Positions 11,841-24,059 of a stretch of DNA of 64,000 nucleotides are shown piece by piece. Origin of the DNA: Ancylostoma caninum (taxonomy: Eukaryota; Nematoda; Chromadorea; Rhabditida; Ancylostomatidae); NCBI GenBank assembly GCA_037903475.1, contig JBAJFG010000019.1, positions 7,067,001 to 7,131,000 on the forward strand, in the 5' to 3' direction. The translations under genes were made by a program, and so were the position numbers. Position 1 is the stretch's first letter, and each line of letters starts with the position of its first letter. The notes beneath the pieces were generated by a model. The model was not told where the DNA came from. It was given only the letters and a program-made list of their open reading frames with translations, and ran no database searches.

Positions 11841-13700
11841 ATTGTTTGAGCCAACAATTTACTAATGTTTTGAGTCTACAGAATGGAGTATTGAGCCAAT
11901 TATAAACACCACAACCGCCGGCGCCTCTTCCACCATTCGGTAGATGCCAGCAAAACTGCTCAAACGAACTGCGCTAAACACGAGACAGATACTAAGCCTG
12001 AAATTGGCAAAAAGATTTATCAGGTCATCGGATGTTTCCGATACTTTTCAATAGAATATACTGCTTTGTTCTTGTACGATAGTTGCCATCATAAACTATA
12101 TGTATATACGTTAATTGCATTCTTATTTCTGCCCACATTTTTGTAATAAATAAATAATTAAAGCAACTTATCATAAACGATTCCGCAAGTTACAAGAACA
12201 CATGTTTGGTATCGATGACACCGACTATTTCGATCCAAAAAATTTTTTTTCACAAAGGCAAAGAAGTTTCTCAAGAGAAATCGCATGGTCTCAATGAGCA
12301 TCACACTTTTGGAAGCTATCATCTAAATACGGCAATTCTGTTGAAAGAATCCAATAACAAAGGTCTAGTCGTATCATCCTATTATAACTCCAAACCCCTC
12401 TCTTGCAACCATCGTTAAACTGGCCCTCCAAGAGTTCCATTGACTAGTTCAGCGTGTGCCTTCACATTGAATTATATGTCGAGTTTACTACGAATGGACA
12501 CAGTAGGTGGTGTGGACAAAGGTCTGAGTGCTTTGTAAAGTTAGGGTTGCAAGGGGGTTTGCTTTGATTTCTGTCCAGCGAGGACCTTGTGCTGGTGTCT
12601 CGTCAACGAATTGGACGTTCACGAATCCGGTCCAGCTGGGCGACATCGCAGCTTGTTGAAATCCACGCAATTTTTTCCTAACTTTTGATGCCTGTGCCAG
12701 CAATAACAAAACGATAGATAATATTACTTGCCAAACGTAACGCCAGCAGATTTCAAGAGTACTTTGCGTTTCTCTATCAGTCTCTCAAAAATAGCAAAAT
12801 GCCCACCACATCATACCACAATACGTGTAAGCGGTCGAAACCCTCCTCTAGATAGAAAGCCTGTATTTGCACTGACAGTCACGAATTAACGATTGCCCGT
12901 AGTTGCGCCCGACGCACTGCGGGAAGAACCACTCGACGGAAGGGCTCAGATTTGAATCAATTCGATTCGTTTGATTCAAAAGAAAAGATTATGGGTTCTC
13001 GCAATTTTTTCCTTATTAGGTGGAGCCCATGCTGAAACTCCAACAACTGTTTGCTCAGTCAGCCGCTCGTAAAACTCCAGTAAGATCATCAGTGACGAAC
13101 GTGGAGGAGGGGAGAGGAGCTTTTCTCATAACATATCGCGAAATTTTTCAGAAGTATTATAAATTAGCTGTAAACATCGTACTAGCTTATTTTTAATCCT
13201 TTTTCCTTATTGGTAACTTTTATGTGTTTGTTTTCAATTGTTCAGTGTTAGAGCTTATCTTGAGAAAGAAATCAGTGGGACAGCACCATACACAATTTTT
13301 CTGACATAATTTCTTTCGTTTTCAGATTCGTTTCTGTTTCGCCCTTAGCTTTTCTTTGTCTTCCTCTGTAGCTAACCACTACAATAACTAACGGTAAAGT
13401 AATAGTTCACCCAGAATGCTTTTAAAAAAGAATTAGTTTGGGAGCGCTGTCAGAGTCCTAGCCAAAATGTCTAAGTGTTGTGTTTATCCGCAATTAGTAG
13501 CAATCTCTCGTGAATTTCCTCAACCAAATTTCGGTTTGCTGCATTTCAATGGTAACGAATGATCACGTCTTTCTCTTATGAGAAATTTCATGTATGAATA
13601 TTAGCTGCTCAATGGATTCTTTCGCAGTACCCTTGCATTTAGAAGAATTCTTAGTAAGGAAATGTTTATTAATAGATCTTCTGCTACTTTGCGAATCCTG
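11841..13700. other. Intergenic downstream of the collagen gene, no supported feature
   Basis: Both strands were read. Only short ORFs without recognisable motifs are present. The part nearest 13.7 kb is expected to contain the collagen 3' UTR (minus strand). Confidence 0.4.
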
Positions 13701-13704
13701 CCAT

Positions 13705-14766
13705 TTAACGGCGAGTTCCATCCTCGAAGAAGACACCACCGTCGATGGCGCAGTATTTGGGGCAGATTCCTGGCTCACCAGGAGTTGCTGAGTCACCCTT
13801 GTTTCCTGGAGCACCAGGGTTTCCAGGGTTACCGGGCTGTCCATCGGGTCCGGGTGGTCCCTTGGGTCCAGGCTGGCCTGAAATCTTTGCAGTTCAAAGT
13901 CTGACCAATCAAACGGTCGACACTGAAAAAGGAAGGAGTGGACATGAACATACCAGGTCCTCCGGGGTTTCCGGGTTGTCCGTCGTTTCCGGGTGGTCCA
14001 GGAGGTCCGGGTGGTCCCTGTGGTCCAGGCGCTCCCGGAGTGGGTGGAACAGAGTAGGCGGGCTGTCCAGGCTGTCCAGGTGCTCCTGGGTTTCCGGGGT
14101 TTCCGTTGGGTCCTGGGGGTCCTTTGGGTCCTGGGCTTCCTGGGCCTCCTGGGATTCCTGGTCCTCCTGGGTTTCCGTCGCGGCCAGCATCTCCTGGCTC
14201 TCCTGGCTGTCCTGGTGGTCCAGGTGGTCCAGGTGGGCATGGCTTGCATGGAGGAGCGGTGTACTGGTCACAAGGCTGAACTGGTGGGCGTCCTGGGTTT
14301 CCAGGTGCTCCGGGTGCTCCTGGGTTTCCTGGTCGTCCTGGGTTTCCGGGGGGTCCCGCTGGTCCTGCGGGTCCGGCTGCGCAGCAGGCGCTGCAGTCGT
14401 TGCCACCGGTGTTGTAGTTGTTGTTACCGGTTCCCTTCACCTCCTCATCACCTCCGTATCCGGCCTGACGGGCGGTACGGTTGCCGGCTACCCTCATGCC
14501 GTTGACTTCGGACCAGATGTCACGAGCAGAGGACTTAATAGGGAAGTTTATGCAAGTTCTTATGAAATATGAGACTTATGAAGAGAATTGAAACATACCC
14601 TGCAAAAGTTGAGCTCGTTGTGCATTGTTCGTCTGACGTGGTGCACATAGTTGTACACCATGGGGAGAGTGGTAGCTGCTCCAAGGATAGCGACCACCGA
14701 GAAGGCGACAGCCGAATAGGCCACAAAGCGGTACGCCTTGCATCGATGCTGCCACTCAACCTCCAT
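13705..14766 (-). CDS. Cuticle collagen (three exons)
   Basis: Structural collagen of the nematode cuticle, secreted by the epidermis. Exons on the minus strand: 14766-14599, 14533-13954 and 13877-13705, joined in phase (GTATGT donors; acceptors AAG and TTTCAG), giving about 306 residues, normal for the family. Order: [14 protein letters not shown], one membrane/signal-anchor segment ([20 protein letters not shown]), the HHVRR furin-type site region, [11 protein letters not shown], then blocks of Gly-X-Y separated by cysteine clusters ([17 protein letters not shown]), ending [20 protein letters not shown] plus R and stop. The frame is open 33 codons further upstream to an ATG at 14865. I prefer the internal ATG because a TATATA box sits 34 bp before it (14800-14805) and it gives the usual length. 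The first intron has an unusual ATTAAG acceptor. Confidence 0.96.
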
Positions 14767-14799
14767 GTCGACGGTGTAGAGTGTAGGAATTCCATCCTC

Positions 14800-14805
14800 T
14801 ATATA
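14800..14805 (-). promoter_or_regulatory. Candidate TATA box of the collagen gene
   Basis: TATATA lies 34 bp upstream of the preferred collagen start at 14766, within the upstream extension of the ORF. The position favours the shorter protein, although the spacing would leave almost no 5' UTR. Inference from position only. Confidence 0.45.
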
Positions 14806-14866
14806 CACGCACTGCTTAGCGCATAACCTTGCATCAACACCTATTCGGTTTTTTCGGCGTCTCATC

Positions 14867-17800
14867 GGTTCACTGTATATTTCGCAACGCTACGGACATG
14901 ATTACGTGCGACACATGGCTAATCAGTGAAAAATTTCAGTTTTTTCTGAAGGTGATCGACCAAATCTAAAGCAACATGATGCACGGCATCATGCGTTTGT
15001 AATAGAGGCGCAGGAAGTGGGAACAAGTAGTTTTCTACGAGTAGATGCGTCTCTTATCTTCCTTGATGCTGTCATCGTGACAACTTCATCTTTACCAGAG
15101 CCTTACTTCCAGGTTAGTTATGCAACAAAGTCCTCCAATTTAGGTGAATTTTCATTTTTGAAAGAAACCTTTTCACCATTGACTTTTTTGGAAGAGTTAG
15201 AAGTTATTACAGAATGGTGCTTCCTCCTAAGATAGTCGAAATTCTTTGACGTAAATTCTGGCACCAGAGTGGAAACATAAGGTGACCAGAATGCCTCAGC
15301 AGACGATGATGCCTTGATCTATTCAGAATTCAAGAGGAAATTGCTTGGATGGTGAGTGCCGTTTCCAGCAAAATTAACTTTTCGTGGATGAATTGAATTG
15401 TTATTCAGCAAAATATTCTATAATTGTTTTATTCCAAGTTATTCACCTCTCTCGAGAAAATTCTGGCACTTTTATTTCGTGCAAAAATATGAATAACACC
15501 AAAAAGAAAGAACTGCGGTAACAACACAGACTACGGACAGCTTCCTTGCAAACAATTACCCACCTAAATTGTACTGCGAGATTATATGATACCTAATCTT
15601 TTAGATCCTGTAGGATTATAAGATTCTACATTCTCTAAGTACTGCTGGATACCGATAGAATCGAGGGAGAATCGAGGAAAAACTTGGTTTAAGAGCAACA
15701 TTTTGCTTTTACTGCTATTAATGGCTACGTATTTGATCAATAAATAATTACGTAACTTCCGGCCAAGAATCTTCTGAATTTTATCTTTGAAGACTGAAAA
15801 ATGAAAGTGCTTCATTGCTGAGTAGTTTTAGAGCAATAGCTGAAAAGTTTGCTCTCTCTGCATCTCGTGAAATTGTTGTGGAGTGAAAGCGTTCCTACTA
15901 ATAAATTTCATGGTAATTAGTAATAGCGTCACACTAGTTTGGAGCTATTTCACATCTAGAAACTTTATTTGCAACTTGTTTCGAACGTATTCTAGTTCGT
16001 AACTTGTTCGAGGGTACCTGTGCATGCATATCACATGGATATCTTCGCCCAGAAGCACATGACAGGAATTTCTGAAGCTTTTGGTTTGACTCGTTGCTTG
16101 GACCGGGTAATGAAAAGGTCAGGACGAAAACTTGTGCATGGTCGGCATAGTTCTCTATAAAAACGTTGACCAAAGCTTTTTTTGGACTTAGTCATGAAGA
16201 TCACCTGAATAGTCATAAAGATCACCTGAATTCAAAAAAAGTTTGGTTGAAGGATGTAGCAGTACGTAAGCATTCACTATAGATTAATAGTATACAACAA
16301 AACCTACACTCAATTCAGTAAAGAAAGCACTAGAAGCGCTCACAAACAATAAACTACGGACGACGCTGCACTTCGGACAGGGACCGGAAGAAGTTTGCAA
16401 TTGTTCCTCCTGGAGCATTTAAAAAATGTCGAAAATATAGTCATAGCATCACACAGCATAACCGAGAGGATTTAAATGTTGATGTATAATAATCAGATTA
16501 CTCCTTCATAACTAGTGTAAAGAATTTCGAATAACTTGGCTGGCCTTTCTAAACCAATGTAGTGGATAGAATATTCCCTGAGACATCGAATAACGTATTA
16601 GGCCCAAAACCTCAACGAATAAACGATTTCGAACATGCCAACAATTCCACCATCCACGAAAGAAAGAGCACTACAGCACTGGAGAAGATTGAGAAAGGTT
16701 GTGAGCATTTTTCTCCCCGCATATTGGCTTTTCCAAATATTATTCAAAAATTAAAATATTGTTTCGATTATTTATTCTAGAACTTATTGAGAATAGGTAT
16801 AAACGCAATTCCTTCTTCTGTACGACATGTAGTGCAACTCGGCACTAGTTCTCAATTTCATTTCTGTTCTCTTTGGATGAAAATCACCGAAAGACTTCTT
16901 CAAGGCCGGTGCGAATTCTCGCCAAGTCAAGCTGTCATGTTTATGATGTTGATTACGATGTTGTTTTCTTTCGTTCTCTTTCAATTGTTGAATCTTCCGC
17001 ATCAGCAGAAATCGCGGACAAATCTCGGCTGTGAATTGTTCTGACAAGACATTAATCCACATCTTTCACACAATCTTCGTTCTTCAGACAAGGTCGAAGA
17101 AAACAGAGAAACAATGTGACCTTCGCCTTTAGTAGCGCGAGAATTGGCATGTTGCCGCTTCCTAAGTTTCATTTCGGTTCTAAAATGGAATTACTTGCGG
17201 AAGAGCAAGTATTTGAGATTGTCGAGTAAATCAGAAAGTTCTGATGGAGAATAGATAATAATGTTCCAAAAGAATGCGACTTGAGCATAGAGAGTAAGAT
17301 TGAAACTAGTTTTCTCGATGACCGTTTCAGTGAACTCTTTGGGAGTTCTTATTAAGAGTTCATTATTCGGATGAAATCCATAGTCATTTTAGTGTCTGAT
17401 AAGTTCTATCGAGCAACTCTATCTGTCCTTATGAGTTTCGCTCAAACAAAAGATATCATGAGGCACATAGTGTAGGCCCGTATACAGGTTACTGTTTTTT
17501 ATTTATCAGTTTTAGTTCGTTTCAGTTCTAGTCTCAGTGATACTAAACAAAATTTGTTCCTCAACTATCTTTGTCATCCTCAAATCAGCTGTTGCTCAAG
17601 ATCCTAGCACTAGCCACACTTGTAAATCAGTCAACTCAAGCAGTCGAATTTCGTACGCACGTCTCCTCTCGCCACCTGTTTGTACAGGTTGGAACAAGGA
17701 GCCATAGGATAGGATGAAGATGATGCCGGTGATATAAGTGAAATGTGTGGAGGCGCAGACAATCAGAGTGCCACGTGGCATGGGCGTAGCTACGGTCTAC

Positions 17801-17887
17801 CATCATCGGAGTCGTCCGCGCATACACATCTGTGTCATCCTCCGTATCCATGACCTAATAGGATCATAGACACTGATGAACCGGGAA
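14867..17887. other. Collagen upstream region and intergenic DNA
   Basis: Presumably contains collagen regulatory sequence next to 14.8 kb. A short tandem duplication of about 21 bp (AGTCATGAAGATCACCTGA) occurs at about 16190-16231. No other gene or element could be supported. Confidence 0.35.
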
Positions 17888-18270
17888 TTACAAAATTATT
17901 ATAATTATGTGCAGGTGGTCACTATCGCAGTTAAAAATGCTCCTAGTGAGAGACTGGACTGAGGAATAGAACAAATTTCCCACACCTATGAGGGCTGCTG
18001 CTACATTTTCCGAGAAGTGTATCGCCTTCGTACACGCTGCACGGAGACTCTGGTTCTGATACATATCGATTGTGGGCGTGTCCTCGCTGCTGCACGATCC
18101 GCCGGCAATCGATACATACAGCCAATGTCGCCGTGGCCAACAAGACTAAAAGAGCTAATTGGTCGCGGAGTATGTGTAGCAGTAACAAACAACAGCCAAC
18201 AACATACAGTCGCGGTCGAAAAGATATGATCAGGGGCATGTTGGAGGCAGAACTTTTCATCATAGTCTGA
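17888..18270 (-). CDS. Possible two-exon fragment of an unidentified gene
   Basis: Reading the minus strand, 18270-18208 follows a CCCCAG acceptor and ends at a GTATGT donor (SDYDEKFCLQHAPDHIFSTA...). After a 62-bp intron ending CTCTTTTAG, an in-phase frame runs from 18145 to a stop at 17888 and includes WLYVSIAGGSCSSEDTPTID and AIHFSENVAAALIGVGNLFY. The composition looks protein-like (cysteine-containing, partly hydrophobic), but I do not recognise the family. No start exon was found, and the true 3' end may be an unseen donor. Low confidence. Confidence 0.25.
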
Positions 18271-19735
18271 CTGGGGATTGAGCTATTTGGCCAAAATTTT
18301 GTGACGTGATGAGGGTTGAAGTAGTCTTTTTTTTTCGCTGCATAGAATTGACGCAAACTGCTTTCAAGCAGAACTACCGCGTTCCAAGCCCAAATTCAAC
18401 ATTGTCATCAACATGATGGTTCCTCATTTGTATTGCCTCATTTCGATTCAAACAGAACTGATTCTAAATCGTATCTCGAGCGAGTAATTTGCTGTATCAG
18501 TCGTGTTCAGTGGTTCCTCTCTTTACATAAAAAGTGGGATTAGCAAAAAGCCCAAAAAAGTGAGAAAAAAAAGAGTTCTCAGTAATCTCGAACGAAAGGC
18601 AACCGTTCCGATGGAGGACATTTCTATAATATTCACTACTAACAACTATTCTGACACAGAACATGACATCTGGCGTGAAAAAAATAGCCAGTTATATACC
18701 TACCCCGTACCAACCCTTCATCTTCCTCGGAAGGTGGTGGTAAAGATACTGGGCAAAATCCATGGAAGGCATAGAAGATCGATGTTTAGGTCTGCTAAAG
18801 CGACTAAGATTGAGTTTCTTTCCAGATAAGCTGCTGTTAGGAAGCACCTGTAAAGCTTCAATACATAACCAAACTTCATCTGGATGGCTCAATCCATAGG
18901 TGTATTATAGCGAAAAATCCTCTTGTCGAAATGACGCTGATCATATCTTTTCGAACGCGATTATATATTTAGACAGGCACAATAAGCAATATTAGTCGAT
19001 GCATCTCAGATCGAAAATGCAGGTATGGTCCTCTCTATTTTTTGAAAAGTTTGACATCTTAATTCAAAGTGTTCTGCATGTTTTACCAATATCTCCATTC
19101 CTAAGAAGACACATGCAGTTTTATCTCCAGAAGTTCCTCATATTAGATCCCTTCCACAGCGTAGGCTCACCCGGTTTGTTTAATGGAACTTGTTCAGAAA
19201 TATTTAATTGGTTTGCAACTGGTCACTCTATGTCAGCACCTTTTTTGACTAGGTTTATAAAACTGTTCGAACGGAACAGAGCAACACCTCGCTGCTCGTC
19301 AGAATTCCGTTATAATTCTGGTACTGATATTCCATAGAACTCTCCTCCTTTACCTGTAACTCCATCTCTTCTACTTCAAATTATGTATATGTTTTTATTA
19401 GCTAGCATTCAAAACAATCTAGTGCATAATTAATGTGGCTTTTTTTCACGACTCTCTTTCTCGATGAAAATTGAATCCTTTCAAATGGTTATCTCATGAG
19501 AGCAATCCCCTCGTTCTACTTATTAGAGGCGCTATTGAAAGCCCCATCCACATTCGCCATAATATGCTCTATCTCTTCGGGGAAAATTGGAATGCAGCAC
19601 AGTCACTTCGCGATCTCAGAGAGCCTTTCAAAGACGGACCAATCAGCAAGGCTAAGTTGAGTGATTGTTCGTCTTCATAGGGTACGAGCTTCATAGATAA
19701 AGAAGGAAAAGGTTGGCCATCAAATTCCAAGCATC
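18271..19735. other. No recognisable gene
   Basis: Two ORFs of about 110 codons (18503-18829 and 18999-19337, plus strand) have no family resemblance, no splice context and ordinary composition. I treat them as chance ORFs. Confidence 0.35.
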
Positions 19736-20212
19736 AAAAATTATGGGCAGCCGTGGAAGAGGACAAAAGCTCGACAACGAGAATGCTGTCCCAACTGTTC
19801 AATATGGACCGTTCCACCATGGTTCTTCCACTCAAGAGGCTCAGAAGTGCATGGAGATTAGCCACATTGGTCCGCTCGAACTCTTAGATAAGAACAATGT
19901 TCAAATTTTCACCCATTTTCTGCAGCAAAACGAGCAGATTCCACTTTTGAGGAATCTCGTCAACCAAATTTCCTCCTCTTCCACAGCTGCTGAAAGTTAC
20001 TGGAAGTCGAAATTTGATCGTAGGCCTCTTCCTTCTTCATCTGTAGGATTTCACCTTCCTACTTAGAGTACTCAAACATCTTTCAACTTTTGACAGTACC
20101 GTTACTAAGTGAAAGAAGAGGATTATTCACATGAAAGACCGTTGAAGATGCGCTAATTTTGAAGAGAAAAGGAGTCGCAAAAAAGTCGCATTAATTATGC
20201 ACCAACCCAATA
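19736..20212 (+). pseudogene. Degraded mariner transposase remnant
   Basis: With frameshifts, about 19780-20010 reads as the middle of a mariner transposase (LSQLFNMDRSTMVLPLKRL, then a stretch like the ...VPHELT..NK.QR...LL.R....PFL.R.V.. region before the second catalytic Asp). At about 20199-20211 the sequence GCACCAACCCAATA resembles the complement of a mariner inverted repeat (TTGGGTTGGTNC type) and may be the 3' terminus. No opposite terminus was identified. Confidence 0.5.
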
Positions 20213-21862
20213 CTTTAGTAGCGCATAGAGGCACCGATTTTAGATCTGGAATCATTCCCATAGGATAACTTACTTATTGCAATGAAACCTGTCTACGACG
20301 TAGTATATATGGTAGGTTTCGGAGAAAAGCGCGTGGTTTCGGGCATCAATTTACCTTGTGTTTTTCCAACCACAATCGGCCACATAACGCACACTCCAGT
20401 GGTCAGAAATCGCAGCACGCGTCGTAGCGCATACAGTGTGGCACTCTGGTTGTCTACGCATCCACACCTTTCATTGACATCAGCGCACCGGCCCTTCTAT
20501 CTACTTCCTGCTCCAACTTATCGAAATAAAGGGGTGTTGTGGCACATCCACCCACTTCACGAAAATTGGCTGTGGGTCATGCGAATGTCATCCCTAAGTG
20601 AATGCTTCCCTACAGACTTCAACCCATTGGCGACCGCGTGGCCCACCGGTGAGCCGCGCTTTTTTGATCGCGTGGGACCGCGTGGCCCACCGGTGAGCCG
20701 CGCCCCTATTATCAAGTATTGGACCCTATTTCCGAACTATTTTGTAGCATTTCCATATAAAATGTGTACAATGCTTCCTAAATAGGTCTAAAATAACTGT
20801 GGTTCAAGAAAGAGTTCTCCTTCATTGCGACAAATATCATGAAAAGGATGAGATTTTGAAATCGAGGGAGATCACTTTACATTTTTTGTGCTGTGGATGG
20901 AGAAAACTCACGTTTCCTACATAGAAACACGTTTACCACATCCTGCATTTCATTATTCGTCAGGTTAGAGCCGTACGAACGTGTATACTTCCAGAACACT
21001 CCCTTATAACACTAGAAACACACTCTACAAACTTCCTTCGGCCTTAATGGAATCCAGAAGCGTTTAGATTCTCTCCTTTTTTGATCCGATGATACTAGTA
21101 ATCTTCTGGAACTAGATTTCAAATAATTTCTGCAAAAAGATCTGTTTTAGTCCTAGTTATCTTATTGTAACGGTGTGGAACTCCGTGGATGCCGCACTCT
21201 TGAAAGGGGGGTTGGTCTCACGCGCCAGACACAGAAAAATGGGCGCGGTCGTCAATGGGCTAAATACTTCAGGAAAGTTGTAGAGTTCTCCTGCTTCGGA
21301 ATTGGAAAGAGAAAAGTATTACCAGGAGAGGCCCATTTATATTATTCTGATGCTGAGCGATTACTGTCAATTTGCGACAAAATTTTCTGGAGGCCGGACT
21401 ACAAAGCAGCCGAGAAGTCTCACGCAAGCACCTAGAATAGCAATAGACAATTGCAATAAAAGTAATGCGTACAACACAATTTGCTGCTCATGTACACTGG
21501 AATAAATTCCTAGAAGTTCCAACAAATTCCTGCAAAATTTCAGCGAAGTAGCGTCAAGTGTTTTCCCTCTACCTGATGTAACGAAGGTCAAGATTGGTAA
21601 CTTACTAAGTAATTTTTATTTTCAGTTTTCGCCTCCTCAATAGCTTATATAATAGATGCGCGCAGAGCTATCTTCCAGCAAAGATCAATTTCGTGGTGCC
21701 AGTGTTGCATTGCTATTACGGTGTAAAACATGGATGCGCGCTGTTTTCTACCGCCTTAATGGACATGTAATGAACAAGTATTCTAGATTTCTGAGAATAT
21801 TGGAAGAGCAATTCATGGCGCATCCGAATATCATACTCTATATATATTACAGACTTTATGTG
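20213..21862. other. No supported gene; short GC-rich direct duplication
   Basis: An ORF of 167 codons (20282-20785) is the longest but is not recognisable. It includes a GC-rich 28-bp direct duplication (GACCGCGTGGCCCACCGGTG...) at 20632-20659 and 20676-20703. Nothing else could be supported. Confidence 0.35.
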
Positions 21863-21934
21863 ACCAATCACCATCACTGACCAATCACAGTGCGTGTGCA
21901 CACGCACTGTGATTGGTCAGTGATGGTGATTGGT
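21863..21934. repeat. 72-bp perfect palindrome
   Basis: Two 36-bp arms are exact reverse complements with no spacer. The centre is between 21898 and 21899 (TGCGTGTG/CACACGCA). Arms begin ACCAATCACCATCACTGACC. Such a sequence can extrude a cruciform or a long hairpin. It lies 130 bp before a 1.9-kb minisatellite. Confidence 0.95.
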
Positions 21935-22061
21935 GGTGATTGCGAGATCATATAAAAGACTAAGAACGGGTATGGTGTGGTGGAGTGGGGTAGAGAGATG
22001 GTCGACCAGAAGGTCCAGCGATGTGCAACGGTGCCTCATAAAGTGAGGAAACACCTGGAGA

Positions 22062-23965
22062 CCTCATGATAAGGGTGAGGAAACGCCTGGAGTCGGGTCC
22101 AACGGTGTGATAAGGGTGCGCCGGCGTCCAAAATGGGGAAACGCCTGGAGTAGGGTCCAACGGTGTGATAAGGGTGCGCCGGCGTCCAAAAGTGGGAAAC
22201 GCCTGGAGTCCGGTCCAAAGGTGTGATAAGGGTGCGCCGGCGTCCAAATAGTGGGGAAACGCCTGGAGTCGGGTCCAACGGTGTGATAAGGGTGCGCCGG
22301 CGTCCAAAAGTGGGGAAACGCCTGGAGTCGGGTCCAACGGTGTGATAAGGGTGCGCCGGCGTCCAAAAGTGGGGAAACGCCTGGAGTCGGGTCCAACGGT
22401 GTGATAAGGGTGCGCCGGCGTCCAAAAGTGGGAAAACGCCTGGAGTCGGGTCCAACGGTGTGATATGGGTGAGCCGGCGCCCAAAAGTGGGAAGACGCCT
22501 GGAGTCGGGTCCAACGGTGTGATAAGGGTGCGCCGGCGTCCAAAAGTGGGAAAACGCCTAGAGTCGGGTCCAAAGGTGTGATATGGGTGAGCCGGCGCCC
22601 AAAAGTGGGAAGACGCCTGGAGTCGGGTCCAACGGTGTGATAAGGGTGCGCTTGCGTCCAAAAGTGGGAAAACGCCTGGAGTCGGGTCCAACGGTGTGAT
22701 AAGGGTGCGCCGGCGTCCAAAAGTGGGAAAACGCCTGGAGTCGGGTCCAACGGTGTGATATGGGTGAGCCGGCGCCCAAAAGTGGGAAGACGCCTCGGCG
22801 TCCAAAAGTGGGAAACGCCTGGAGTCGGGTCCAACGATGTGATAAGGTGCGCCGGCGTCCAAAAGTGGGAAAACGCCTGGAGTCGGGTCCAACGGTGTGA
22901 TAAGGGTGCGCCGGCGTCCAAAAGTGGGAAAACGCCTGGAGTCGGGTCCAACGGTGTGATAAGGGTGCGCCGGCGTCCAAAAGTGGGAAAACGCCTGGAG
23001 TCGGGTCCAACGGTGTGATAAGGTGCGCCGGCGTCCAAAAGTGGGAAAACGCCTGGAGTCGGGTCCAACGGTGTGATAAGGGTGCGCCGGCGTCCAAAAG
23101 TGGGAAAACGCCTGGAGTCGGGTCCAACGGTGTGATAAGGTGCGCCGGCGTCCAAAAGTGGGAAAACGCCTGGAGTCGGGTCCAACGGTGTGATAAGGGT
23201 GCGCCGGCGTCCAAAAGTGGGAAAACGCCTGGAGTCGGGTCCAACGGTGTGATAAGGGTGCGCGGCGTCCAAAGTGGGAAAACGCCTGGAGTCGGGTCCA
23301 ACGGTGTGATAAGGGTGCGCCGGCGTCCAAAAGTGGGAAAACGCCTGGAGTCGGGTCCAACGGTGTGATAAGGGTGCGCCGGCGTCCAAAAGTGGGAAAA
23401 CGCCTGGAGTCGGGTCCAACGGTGTGATAAGGGTGCGCCGGCGTCCAAAAGTGGGAAACGCCTGGAGTCGGGTCCAACGGTGTGATAAGGGTGCGCCGGC
23501 GTCCAAAAGTGGGAAGACGCCTGGAATCGGGTCCAACGGTGTGATAAGGGTGCGCCGGCGTCCAAAAGTGGGAAGACGCCTGGAGTCGGGTCCAACGGTG
23601 TGATAAGGGTGCGCCGGCGTCCAAAAGTGGGAAGACGCCTGGAATCGGGTCCAACGGTGTGATAAGGGTGCGCCGGCGTCCAAAAGTGGGAAGACGCCTG
23701 GAGTCGGGTCCAACGGTGTGATAAGGGTGCGCCGGCGTCCAAAAGTGGGAAAACGCCTGGAGTCGGGTCCAACGGTGTGATAAGGGTGCGCGGCGTCCAA
23801 AAGTGGGGAAACGCCTGGAGTCGGGTCCAACGGTGTGATAAGGGTGCGCCGGCGTCCAAATATGGGGAAACGCCTGGAGTCGGGTCCAACGGTGTGATAA
23901 GGGTGCGCCGGCGTCCAAATATGGGGAAACGCCTGGAGTCGGGTCCAACGGTGCGATGAGGGTGT
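22062..23965. repeat. Minisatellite array of 59-bp units, about 32 copies
   Basis: The period is 59 bp (for example AACGCCTGGA at 22931 and 22990). The consensus unit contains CGCCTGGAGTCGGGTCCAAC, GGTGTGATAAGGGTGCGCCG and GCGTCCAAAAGTGGG. Copies differ by point changes and one-base deletions (AAGGTGCGCC, GCGGCGTCC). A variant unit with TATGGGTGAGCCGGCGCCC recurs at about 22465, 22582 and 22760, spaced by two and three units, which indicates segmental amplification. On the minus strand the unit has no stop codon in any frame, so overlapping ORFs of 672, 588 and 443 codons result. The plus strand is stopped in every unit by TGATAA. I regard the ORFs as by-products of composition rather than proven genes. 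Confidence 0.95.
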
Positions 23966-24059
23966 GCAAGCTCCGCAAGTAATAGGAATTCGCTAGGCGT
24001 GTCTATTTCTGCATGAGGGTTACGCTTACCCTGTTTCTGCGGACCCTCCCACCCTAATC

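Noticed and set aside
13745..14572. Plus-strand Ser/Trp/Gly-rich ORF (275 codons) opposite the collagen
   Set aside because: Shadow of the collagen Gly-X-Y repeat on the other strand.
14535..14865. Collagen start at the upstream ATG (14865)
   Set aside because: It adds 33 residues not typical of cuticle collagens and would place the TATATA box inside the coding region. The internal ATG at 14766 fits family length. It remains possible.
21960..23978. Minus-strand ORF of 672 codons across the minisatellite as an ordinary protein gene
   Set aside because: All three frames are open because the repeated unit has no stops on that strand. There is no splice, signal or start context, and units vary by one-base indels. 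Kept as a repeat with a finding instead.
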